Source: Candidatus Saccharimonadota bacterium | GTDB taxonomy: Bacteria > Patescibacteria > Saccharimonadia > Saccharimonadales > Nanosyncoccaceae | Reading direction: 5' to 3' | Assembly (NCBI GenBank): GCA_017429465.1 | Contig: JAFROU010000055.1 | Coordinates: 1 to 6,580, forward strand | Length of the DNA: 6,580 nt | Shown: positions 1 to 5,191 of the stretch, piece by piece | How the letters are laid out: every line of letters starts with the position of its first letter | How positions within the stretch are numbered: the first letter of the stretch is position 1 | The notes under the pieces: generated by a model | What the model was told of the DNA's origin: nothing | Seen by the model: the letters and a program-made list of their open reading frames with translations, nothing else | Databases searched by the model: none | Program-made: the position numbers and the translations under genes

Positions 1-484
1 ATTCGTCTTTTTTACTATCGCCAGTAACTTCAAATAAGTCTTTTTCTACTTGTCCGACTAATTCTGGTACTTCGGCATCGCTAGTATAAACTTGGTTGAT
101 GACGTTTGTACAGGAATTAATGAGGCGACGTTTAACAGAGGCTTTTTTAATTAAGTCAGCATAGGCGTTGGCGTGGGAGGCAGTTGGTACAAAGTTTGTT
201 AATTCAGAAATGTATGGTGCGCCACCAACTTCTTTTAAAGTTTTTTGACTTTTGAGTTCGGCGGTCACGGTTGTGAGGTCGATTGGGCGATGGCTATCAT
301 AGAGTGACATCATCGCGCGATAAATATGTGCATGGCGTTTGTCATAGAAATCGGATGGATGAATGGTAGTGATGATGTTGGCAAAAATATCTTCGGAAAG
401 CATGATTGCGCCGAGTAATGATTTTTCAGCGTCGATATTTTGTGGTGGGATACGGCCAGTATCCTCAGAACGGGATTTCTCCAT
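1..484 (-). CDS. dnaB: Replicative DNA helicase DnaB, N-terminal part (runs off the left edge)
   Basis: This is the hexameric helicase that unwinds the replication fork and recruits primase. Only about 161 codons are in the window; the RecA-like ATPase domain lies beyond the edge. The visible part is the DnaB N-terminal domain. The family opening RIPPQNIDAEKSLLGAIM is at about residues 11-28, followed by FYDKRHAHIYRAM (about 47-59), RPIDLTTVTAEL and GGAPYISEL, then the helical stretch SHANAYADLIKKASVKRRL leading to the linker. The ATG at 484 was chosen because an ideal AGGAGG (499-494) stands 9 bases upstream and because the family motif starts shortly after it. The start lies 20 bases inside the dnaX 3' end in another frame, so translation is probably coupled to dnaX. 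DnaX tau and DnaB are physical partners at the fork in E. coli. I see no promoter of its own. Identity is very secure; whether the gene is intact cannot be judged here. Confidence 0.95.
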   Translation of the reverse strand, partial: MEKSRSEDTGRIPPQNIDAEKSLLGAIMLSEDIFANIITTIHPSDFYDKRHAHIYRAMMSLYDSHRPIDLTTVTAELKSQKTLKEVGGAPYISELTNFVPTASHANAYADLIKKASVKRRLINSCTNVINQVYTSDAEVPELVGQVEKDLFEVTGDSKKDE

Positions 485-1844
485 TATCATCAACCTCCTG
501 TATATTACCTCCCATTATAGCAGATACTTCCTGATATTTGGTCGGTTCTTTTTGTCGTATTTTGCTTTCTTCTTGAATAACGAGAGTAATACTGCCGAGT
601 ATTTTTTGGATAACGGCCTTGTTATTGTCGCGACTTAGAATTTTGTAAGCGATGCCTTTTGGATAAATGTAGAGCGTGTTGTCTTTAAATTCGTGTGCAT
701 TATTACTAATTTGACTATAGATTGCTAGGTTTTCGCCTTTGATGGTGCTAACAAATTCATCCCAATTGAAGCTTTCGCTAGAACTTTCTGGCGCCGGTTT
801 TGCCACTACGGTTTCGGTTGAAACTGCGGTGGTAGTGATGGTTTGTGGTGCTTTTTCTGGTTCGATTTTTTTAGTAGTTATAGTATCGACTTTAGTGGTT
901 TGGACCGCTATGGATTGAGTTTGTGGCAAAATGGCGGTCAAAAGTTTAGCTTCAGCAAATGGGCTACTAACATCCGGTAATTTGTCTAGTAATTTGAGAT
1001 ATTCTGGTTTAGGATTGGCAATAATATAGCTAATAATCTCAGAGGCTAGAGTTTCTGGGCGGACGCCGGTATTTAATGCTTCTTTAACGGTTGCTGTTAT
1101 AGAATTAATATCAGCGGCGGCGTAGGCGATTAGTAAATCAGTAATGATTCTATCTTGTGGTAGTCCAAGGGCGGTGGTGATGTCTTGGGCGGTGATTAGA
1201 TCGTTTTTGATGGTGGAAATTTGATCAAGCAATGAAAGTGAATCTCTAAATGAACCACCACCACGACGTACAATTATTTTTAGTGCTTCGTCATCAATTT
1301 TGATTTTCTCTTTCTGTGCAACGTCTTGAAGATGTTTAAACATTGTGTCGTCGTCGGCTAGTTTAAAAGTGTACATTTGGGCGCGCGAGGTGATAGTGAC
1401 CGGCACTTTATAGACGTCTGTTGTAGCCATAATAAAAACAACGTGTGCCGGAGGTTCTTCAAGTGTTTTTAAAAGCGCGTTAAAAGCAGACTTGGATAAC
1501 ATATGTACCTCGTCTATAATGTAGACTTTATACTTGCCTTCGGTTGGTGCAATAATGGCTTTTTCGCGGAGATCGCGAATATTATCAACGCCAGTATTGG
1601 ATGCGGCATCGATTTCGATTATGTCGAGATAATTATCTTCAAGTTCGTATTTGAAATGATTGATTTCGTGTGCGAAGATGCGAGCTACGGAAGTTTTGCC
1701 GGTGCCGCGTGGACCGACAAATAAATAGGCATGGGAGATTTTACCCTGCTTAATGGATTCGGCAAGAATGTTTGTGATATGTTCTTGGCCAACGACCTCC
1801 GCGAGGGTGCATGGACGATACTTCCGATACAACGCTCTACTCAT
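465..1844 (-). CDS. dnaX: DNA polymerase III subunit gamma/tau (clamp loader ATPase)
   Basis: This is the AAA+ motor subunit that opens the sliding clamp and loads it on primed DNA. From the N-terminus: YRKYRP (6-11), Walker A GPRGTGKT (44-51), the family motif EIDAASNTGVD (77-87), Walker B IIDEVH (109-114), ALLKTLEEPP (123-132), sensor 1 ATT (140-142), the arginine-finger motif as SRA rather than the usual SRC (153-155), and sensor 2 GSFRDSLSLLDQ (197-208). A Thr/Pro/Lys-rich linker (about 315-365) leads to a C-terminal domain. At 459 residues it is short for a full tau. The four-cysteine zinc module normally between Walker A and EIDAASN is absent, and C12 is the only cysteine. The start codon lies one base after the predicted transcription start and has no Shine-Dalgarno, so the mRNA is probably leaderless. 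It ends in TGA, overlapping dnaB. The usual ybaB-recR neighbours are missing. Identity is secure. Confidence 0.97.
   Translation of the reverse strand: MSRALYRKYRPCTLAEVVGQEHITNILAESIKQGKISHAYLFVGPRGTGKTSVARIFAHEINHFKYELEDNYLDIIEIDAASNTGVDNIRDLREKAIIAPTEGKYKVYIIDEVHMLSKSAFNALLKTLEEPPAHVVFIMATTDVYKVPVTITSRAQMYTFKLADDDTMFKHLQDVAQKEKIKIDDEALKIIVRRGGGSFRDSLSLLDQISTIKNDLITAQDITTALGLPQDRIITDLLIAYAAADINSITATVKEALNTGVRPETLASEIISYIIANPKPEYLKLLDKLPDVSSPFAEAKLLTAILPQTQSIAVQTTKVDTITTKKIEPEKAPQTITTTAVSTETVVAKPAPESSSESFNWDEFVSTIKGENLAIYSQISNNAHEFKDNTLYIYPKGIAYKILSRDNNKAVIQKILGSITLVIQEESKIRQKEPTKYQEVSAIMGGNIQEVDDNGEIPF
494..499 (-). promoter_or_regulatory. Consensus Shine-Dalgarno (AGGAGG) for dnaB inside dnaX
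   Basis: AGGAGG on the minus strand sits 9 bases before the dnaB ATG (484) and within the last codons of dnaX. It is the strongest ribosome-binding site in the window, where other genes use AGGA or GGAG. It fixes the dnaB start and would support high translation from the dnaX mRNA. Confidence 0.85.
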
Positions 1845-1851
1845 TAAGATT

Positions 1852-1860
1852 ATTATAGCA
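1852..1860 (-). promoter_or_regulatory. Extended -10 promoter of dnaX
   Basis: TGCTATAAT on the minus strand: a perfect -10 (1857-1852) with an upstream TGn. Seven bases separate its end from the dnaX ATG, so transcription would begin at about 1845, directly before the start codon. There is no good -35; a weak TGAACG (1881-1876) falls in the loop of the upstream terminator. Confidence 0.75.
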
Positions 1861-1861
1861 C

Positions 1862-1890
1862 AAAAATCCCTCAGGCGTTCACTGAGGGAT
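1862..1890 (-). terminator. Rho-independent terminator after the uncharacterised coiled-coil gene
   Basis: A 9-bp stem (1866-1874 with 1882-1890, ATCCCTCAG/CTGAGGGAT) with a 7-base loop is followed on the minus strand by TTTTT (1866-1862). It lies 11 bases past the stop codon of the gene at 1902-2420 and ends two bases before the dnaX extended -10. Confidence 0.85.
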
Positions 1891-1901
1891 AATTGGTAAG
1901 A

Positions 1902-2420
1902 TTAAAGTGCCGCTTCTACGGCTGCCCACTCGGCATCTGGGTTCTTGGCTGGAATGACGACAGAAACTTGCGCACCATCTTTTAGATGGAAGTAAGTTAC
2001 AGAAGCGTATAGAACTTCGTACTCGCGACCAGAAACTTCTACGTAATATTTATCATCATGATGCGTTAGAGTACCAATAACGGTCTTACGTTCAACTGGA
2101 CCGATTTGCTTGTAGAGGAATTTACCATCTTCGGTAATGGTGAGCTTCATAATGTCACCTTCAACAAGTTTAGATTTCGAGGCATAGTTAGCAGGAACTG
2201 GATAGTTTTTGCCATCTGGACCAATCATAATCTGGCCATCAAAGATACCCTCGATTACTTTCCCTTCTGGTCCGGAGATAACGGCGTCGCGTGGAGCGGT
2301 AATAGTACCACCATCTCCTAAAATTGATATTAGTAATTCCTTGGCGGCAGCCAAGTTCGTCTCTGCTTCTTGCAAGAGAGAACGGAGACGTTTTATTTGT
2401 TTTTCTGGTAGTTCAGACAT
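1902..2420 (-). CDS. Uncharacterised protein: N-terminal coiled coil plus two related beta modules
   Basis: I do not recognise a characterised family. The protein has 172 residues. Residues 1-35 are charged and heptad-like (EKQIKRLRSLLQEAETNLAAA), consistent with a coiled coil. The rest is Gly-, Val- and Tyr-rich and looks all-beta. Two segments, about 55-95 and 114-156, align with each other: DGKNYPV...L.EGDIMKLTI against SGREYEV...L.DGAQVSVVI. This suggests a duplicated small barrel, perhaps OB- or SH3-like. No signal peptide, membrane segment or catalytic motif is visible, so a cytoplasmic binding role is plausible but unproven. I chose the ATG at 2420 over the adjacent GTG at 2423; an AGGA lies 9 bases before the ATG. 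The gene has its own promoter and terminator and sits alone between rplL and dnaX. The overall plan, a coiled coil then small barrels, recalls the N-terminal region of proteasomal ATPases, but without an ATPase; this is only an analogy. Confidence 0.85.
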   Translation of the reverse strand: MSELPEKQIKRLRSLLQEAETNLAAAKELLISILGDGGTITAPRDAVISGPEGKVIEGIFDGQIMIGPDGKNYPVPANYASKSKLVEGDIMKLTITEDGKFLYKQIGPVERKTVIGTLTHHDDKYYVEVSGREYEVLYASVTYFHLKDGAQVSVVIPAKNPDAEWAAVEAAL

Positions 2421-2456
2421 CACCTCGCATCCTGTCTGTTAAAATCTAGTATTAAT

Positions 2457-2488
2457 ATTATATTATATTCTAATATGAAAAAAGTCAA
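2457..2488 (-). promoter_or_regulatory. Promoter of the coiled-coil/beta-module gene
   Basis: On the minus strand a -35-like TTGACT (2488-2483) is followed after 15 bases by TATAAT (2467-2462), which overlaps a second TATAAT (2462-2457) in an AT-rich run. The spacing to the first is short and to the second long, so the exact -10 is uncertain. Transcription would start near 2450-2455, giving a leader of about 30-35 bases. Confidence 0.65.
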
Positions 2489-2571
2489 CGATTTTAGGCA
2501 AAAAGTTTTCCACCATAATAACATTGGTAGAGTAAAAAATGTTGTAAAAAAAACAATGGATGCTTTGCAAC

Positions 2572-2593
2572 AAAAAACTCCCTAATGGGAGTT
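2572..2593 (-). terminator. Rho-independent terminator of the rplJ-rplL operon
   Basis: On the minus strand a 7-bp stem AACTCCC/GGGAGTT (2593-2587 with 2582-2576) and the tetraloop ATTA are followed by a T run to 2572. It lies 33 bases past the rplL stop codon. There is therefore no visible read-through to further genes, and the usual rpoB does not follow. Confidence 0.9.
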
Positions 2594-2601
2594 CTTTGCA
2601 C

Positions 2602-2615
2602 AGATTAGCTAATCT
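2602..2615. repeat. Palindrome sharing a 12-mer with the rplJ leader
   Basis: AGATTAGCTAATCT is a perfect 14-base palindrome in the rplL 3' untranslated region. Its first 12 bases, AGATTAGCTAAT, recur at 3584-3595 in the rplJ leader, so copies flank the rplJ-rplL operon. In a sequence of this size and base composition one chance 12-mer repeat is not surprising. Confidence 0.5.
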
Positions 2616-2626
2616 TCTTGATTTAA

Positions 2627-3007
2627 TTAAGCGAGTTCGACGGTTGCGCCGGCTTCTTCCAACGCTTTCTTCATAGCTTCGGCTTCGTCCTTGGCAACTT
2701 TTTCTTTGACGGTGGCTGGAGCGCCATCGACGATAGCTTTGGCTTCACCGAGGCCAAGGCCAGTAGCTTCCTTGACGGCCTTGATGACGGCGATTTTTTG
2801 AGCACCGGCGTCTTTCAAGACGACATCGTATTCGGATTTGCCTTCATCGGCAGCAGCAGCGCCTTCAGCAGGAGCAGCAGCAACGGCAACGGCAGCAGCA
2901 GCTGGCTCGATGCCATATTCGTCCTTAAGGACGTTTTTGAGTTCGTTAACTTCGAGAACGGTCAATTTGACGAGTTCTTCGGCTAATTTTTTAATATCTG
3001 TAGCCAT
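2627..3007 (-). CDS. rplL: 50S ribosomal protein L7/L12
   Basis: This is the multicopy stalk protein that recruits the translational GTPases and stimulates their activity. It has 126 residues, the usual length. Residues 1-33 form the helical N-terminal dimerisation domain that binds L10. An Ala-rich hinge follows (about 35-56), then the globular factor-binding domain (57-126) with [19 protein letters not shown] and [15 protein letters not shown], where the family usually has GLGLKEAK. I chose the ATG at 3007 (MATDIKK) because AGGA (3017-3014) lies 6 bases upstream. The in-frame ATG at 3022 would place the ribosome-binding site inside the coding region. The gene follows rplJ after 27 bases with no terminator between them, so the two are co-transcribed. 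The local ribosome-binding site would allow the higher L12 stoichiometry. Identity is certain. Confidence 0.98.
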   Translation of the reverse strand: MATDIKKLAEELVKLTVLEVNELKNVLKDEYGIEPAAAAVAVAAAPAEGAAAADEGKSEYDVVLKDAGAQKIAVIKAVKEATGLGLGEAKAIVDGAPATVKEKVAKDEAEAMKKALEEAGATVELA

Positions 3008-3034
3008 AGTATTTCCTTTCAAATAATCTATATA

Positions 3035-3559
3035 TTAATTGGTTGCTTTGTTTTCCAAACCGGAAATAATTCCAGAAAGGCCACCAGCGAGACCGGAAAT
3101 AGAATCGGTGACTGGTGAGAGCAATTGTGCAACGACTTGAGCGATAAGTTCGTTCTTGGATGGAAGAGCGGCGAGCGCTTTAATCTCATCTTCAGAAAGA
3201 TTATTGCCAGCATCGTTGAAACCACCCGCAATTTGCAAAGCGTCATGAGTTTTAGCAAAAGTAGCTAAGACTTTGGCTGGAGCAACTTCGTCGCTGTCGG
3301 ACACGGCATAAAGCAATTGGCCAACAAGACCAGTAGTGTCGGTGTCTTTGTAGACGGCGATTTCCTTCATTGCAACACGTACGAGACGGTTTTTAACGAC
3401 CTTGATTTTGACGCCATTAGCACGGGCTTCTTTGCGGAGATCTTGAAGATCGGCCACGGTAAGACCTTGGTAACGGGCGAAAACGGTCATTTTGCTGTCA
3501 TTTAAAAGCTCGGTTAAATCAGCAACCAATGTGTTCTTTTTATCTTTTGAAATTGCCAT
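3035..3559 (-). CDS. rplJ: 50S ribosomal protein L10
   Basis: L10 anchors the stalk base on 23S rRNA and carries the L7/L12 dimers on its C-terminal helix. It has 174 residues, normal for the family. The N-terminal RNA-binding domain shows YQGLTVADLQDLRKEAR (30-46) and VKIKVVKNRL (50-59). The C-terminal part (about 131-170, KNELIAQVVAQLL and following) is the L12-binding helix, ending in a Gly/Ser-rich tail. The ATG at 3559 has AGGA (3570-3567) 7 bases upstream. It is first in a two-gene operon with rplL, behind a leader of about 130 bases resembling the L10 autoregulatory leader. It is divergent from rlmH and shares a palindromic promoter with it. Identity is certain. Confidence 0.98.
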   Translation of the reverse strand: MAISKDKKNTLVADLTELLNDSKMTVFARYQGLTVADLQDLRKEARANGVKIKVVKNRLVRVAMKEIAVYKDTDTTGLVGQLLYAVSDSDEVAPAKVLATFAKTHDALQIAGGFNDAGNNLSEDEIKALAALPSKNELIAQVVAQLLSPVTDSISGLAGGLSGIISGLENKATN

Positions 3560-3692
3560 AAAAAGTTCCTTTGGTTATTAGTGAGATTAGCTAATTGTTA
3601 AATAGCGTCACCAAACAAATTATAAGAAATTTTGCCTCGGTGGCATGATTAAGGTTATTTCATAGAAAAACCCGCCACTGTCTTTGGTAACT
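3560..3692 (-). ncRNA. L10 leader RNA (r-protein autoregulatory element) of rplJ-rplL
   Basis: The predicted transcript starts at about 3692 and has a leader of about 133 bases. It carries the marks of the L10(L12)4-binding leader known in Bacillus and others: CCAAAGACAG (3687-3678), a hairpin closed by GGUU/AACC, then CCUUAAU and CCACCGAGG. The arms GUGGC (3677-3673) and GCCAC pair, where Firmicute leaders as I remember them have GCAGG and CCUGC, so the stem is kept with different bases. Further down, UUUGGUGAC (3615-3607) can pair over 9 bp with the 5' GUUACCAAA (3691-3683). Alternatively UUUGGU pairs over 6 bp with ACCAAA (3575-3570), which touches the AGGA ribosome-binding site. No U-tract attenuator is seen, so control is probably translational. 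The family assignment rests on remembered motifs, not on a covariance search. Confidence 0.75.
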
Positions 3693-3700
3693 GGTATAAT
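3692..3700 (+). promoter_or_regulatory. Extended -10 promoter of rlmH
   Basis: TGGTATAAT on the plus strand: -10 TATAAT (3695-3700) with an upstream TGn and no recognisable -35. Transcription would start at about 3707, giving a leader of about 20 bases with GGAG (3715-3718) 8 bases before the ATG. It overlaps the rplJ promoter and the start of the L10 leader. Confidence 0.75.
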
Positions 3701-3707
3701 TATAACA
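3699..3707 (-). promoter_or_regulatory. Extended -10 promoter of rplJ-rplL
   Basis: TGTTATAAT on the minus strand: -10 TATAAT (3704-3699) with an upstream TGn. With 17 bases of spacing, the -35 position is TTGCAT (3727-3722), across the rlmH start codon. It overlaps the rlmH -10 by two bases within the perfect palindrome TATAATTATA. Confidence 0.8.
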
Positions 3708-3726
3708 AATACCTGGAGAAAATGCA

Positions 3727-4158
3727 ATGATTAAAATGATTTGTGGTGGAAAAAAGAATGAAGGCTTTGCGCTAGACGGAATTCAAGAATACGAGAAACG
3801 CTTGAGAAAGCCCTATGATCTAAAATGGGAGTTTTACGACGAAGAAAAATTAGCCAAGATGTTGGCCGAGTGGCCGTTTTCGCATGATGACTATGTAATT
3901 TTGACTGATGAACGCGGGAAGATGATTAGTTCGCTGGATTTTGCGTCTAAGCTTGATAGTTCTTTTACGAATAGTCGTAACGTGATTATTTTGATTGGCG
4001 GGGCCTATGGCTTTTCGGAGGACGCTAGACGTAGAGCTGATTTTGTCTGGAGCTTTTCTGATTTAGTCTTTCCCCACCAGCTATTTCGATTAATGGTAAC
4101 GGAACAAATCTACCGTGCGCAAGAGATTAATCGTGGCAGTAATTACCACCATATGTAA
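3727..4158 (+). CDS. rlmH: 23S rRNA pseudouridine-1915 N3-methyltransferase RlmH
   Basis: RlmH is a SPOUT-class enzyme that uses S-adenosylmethionine to methylate pseudouridine 1915 in helix 69 of 23S rRNA, in the assembled ribosome at the subunit interface. The protein has 143 residues, a little shorter than the 155-159 of E. coli and S. aureus. The SAM-binding trefoil-knot motifs are clear: IILIGGAYGFSE (87-98), WSFSDLVFPHQLFRLMVTEQIYRA (108-131) and the C-terminal YHHM, matching the YHRE or YHK ends of known RlmH. The start is the ATG at 3727, with GGAG 8 bases upstream. A nearby ATG at 3722 opens only a two-codon frame (ATGCAATGA) and is dismissed. It is the only plus-strand gene, convergent with rplA across a shared terminator and divergent from rplJ. 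Identity is secure from the motifs. Confidence 0.95.
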   Translation: MIKMICGGKKNEGFALDGIQEYEKRLRKPYDLKWEFYDEEKLAKMLAEWPFSHDDYVILTDERGKMISSLDFASKLDSSFTNSRNVIILIGGAYGFSEDARRRADFVWSFSDLVFPHQLFRLMVTEQIYRAQEINRGSNYHHM

Positions 4159-4167
4159 TATTTAACA

Positions 4168-4205
4168 GCAACAAAAAATGCCCCGAAGGGCAATTTTTGT
4201 GTTGC
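4168..4205. terminator. Bidirectional terminator between rlmH and rplA
   Basis: A long inverted repeat: GCAACA and an A run, then TGCCC, loop CGAA, GGGCA, a T run and TGTTGC. There is one A/A mismatch and one extra G. T runs flank the G+C core on both strands, so it can stop transcription from rlmH (stop codon at 4158) and from rplA (stop codon at 4208-4210, three bases away). Confidence 0.88.
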
Positions 4206-4207
4206 AA

Positions 4208-5128
4208 TTAGTTATAAAGGTTTTCAATTGCGATGGATGGTCCCATGGAAGTGGTGATAAAGACAGACTTAACATAGGTGCCTTTAATGGAAGCTGGCTT
4301 TTGGGCTTTCAAAGAATCAAAGAAAACGTTGGCGTTTTCTAGAAGTTTGGTGGCGCCAAAGGAAACTTTACCAAAGCCAATATGGACAATGGATTGTTTG
4401 TCGACGCGGTATTCAACTTTACCGGCCTTAGCTTCTTTAACGGCTTTTTCGATATCAGTGGTTACAGTACCGGCTTTTGGATTTGGCATTAAACCTTTTG
4501 GACCAAGCGTACGAGCGTACTTACCAAGTTTTGGCATGTAAGCTGGGGTGGAAATTAAGACGTCAAAATCTATTACGCCTTTATCAAGTTGCTTCAAGAA
4601 ATCTTCGTCAGCAGCGATATCAGCACCAGCAGCGGCGGCTTTTTTGGCTTCATCAAGTGGAGCAAAAACAGCAACGCGGACAGTTTTGCCGTTGCCGTTT
4701 GGTAAGACGACAGTGCTGCGGATGTTTTGGTCAGCTTGACGTGGATCAACGCCTAGACGAACGTGAGCTTCAACTGTAGCATCAAATTTGACTGGGCTGG
4801 TTTTGATTGCGAGTTCGATAGCGTCTTTAAGGGTGTAGACCTTGCCTTTTTCGATGAGTTTGTAGGCTTCTTGATATTTTTTGCCACGGCGTTCGATGAG
4901 TGGACGAGTGACCGGCTTGGCACCTTTTGGTTTTTCAGCAGCGGCAGCTTCGGCAGCTTTGGTTTCAGCCTTGCGGGCTTGACGAGCTTCCTCGGCTTTT
5001 ACTTCCTCAACGTGCTTTTTAGATTTTTTGCCGGATTTGGCAAATTTTTCTTCTTTAACTTCTTCGACGGCCTCAGTTTTGACTTCTTCAACTGGGGTTT
5101 CAAGAGTTTTGGCTTCTTCTTTAGCCAT
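4208..5128 (-). CDS. rplA: 50S ribosomal protein L1 with a long charged N-terminal extension
   Basis: L1 binds helices 76-78 of 23S rRNA and forms the mobile stalk that guides deacylated tRNA out of the E site. The core (about 78-306) is a normal L1: [27 protein letters not shown] at its start, [18 protein letters not shown] (128-145), and the signature [14 protein letters not shown] (208-221). The whole is 306 residues, against about 230 usual. The extra 78 or so N-terminal residues are Lys/Glu/Ala-rich and low in complexity, probably disordered or helical. I chose the ATG at 5128 (MAKEEAK) because AAAGGA ends 5 bases upstream. An in-frame ATG at 5173 has no ribosome-binding site. The gene has its own promoter and terminator. 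It is not adjacent to rplK, its usual operon partner, because cdsA lies between. Identity is certain; the start is very likely. Confidence 0.96.
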   Translation of the reverse strand: MAKEEAKTLETPVEEVKTEAVEEVKEEKFAKSGKKSKKHVEEVKAEEARQARKAETKAAEAAAAEKPKGAKPVTRPLIERRGKKYQEAYKLIEKGKVYTLKDAIELAIKTSPVKFDATVEAHVRLGVDPRQADQNIRSTVVLPNGNGKTVRVAVFAPLDEAKKAAAAGADIAADEDFLKQLDKGVIDFDVLISTPAYMPKLGKYARTLGPKGLMPNPKAGTVTTDIEKAVKEAKAGKVEYRVDKQSIVHIGFGKVSFGATKLLENANVFFDSLKAQKPASIKGTYVKSVFITTSMGPSIAIENLYN

Positions 5129-5191
5129 GAAAATCCTTTCTGTGGTGATAGCGGGTTTTACCCCTCCCAACATGAATTAATAATACCGAGT

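Larger units (their letters stand above)
2421..2626. other. Intergenic region between rplL and the coiled-coil gene
   Basis: This is the longest stretch without a gene. It holds the rplJL terminator (2572-2593), a palindrome just after rplL (2602-2615), and the promoter and ribosome-binding site of the next gene. The AT-rich middle (about 2490-2570) contains only a weak inverted repeat (AACATT...AATGTT). I see no tRNA or other structured RNA in it. Confidence 0.6.

Noticed and set aside
1845..1901. Possible 4.5S (SRP) RNA gene, which in several bacteria lies beside dnaX.
   Set aside because: The gap is only 57 bases and is filled by a terminator and the dnaX promoter.
2500..2512. TTTTCCACC resembling a DnaA box near replication genes.
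   Set aside because: It has two mismatches to TTATCCACA, is a single copy, and no cluster or unwinding element accompanies it. No origin is supported.
2420..2524. A 34-codon minus-strand frame (ATG 2524) with a hydrophobic middle, whose TGA overlaps the ATG of the coiled-coil gene.
   Set aside because: It has no Shine-Dalgarno, the predicted promoter lies inside it, and AT-rich DNA readily gives Ile/Leu/Phe-rich frames. Probably chance.
3008..3022. In-frame upstream ATG (3022) that would lengthen L7/L12 by 5 residues.
   Set aside because: The stretch it would add contains the ribosome-binding site for the ATG at 3007, and family proteins begin with MA.
3028..3258. 76-codon minus-strand frame overlapping rplJ.
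   Set aside because: It lies in another frame inside a certain ribosomal gene and its composition is not protein-like.
5153..5163. GGGT/ACCC hairpin in the rplA leader as a possible L1-binding autoregulatory site.
   Set aside because: The stem is only four base pairs and I could not recognise the conserved L1-binding loop, so no regulatory claim is made.
5129..5173. In-frame upstream ATG (5173) that would lengthen L1 by 15 residues.
   Set aside because: It has no ribosome-binding site, whereas AAAGGA stands directly before the ATG at 5128.
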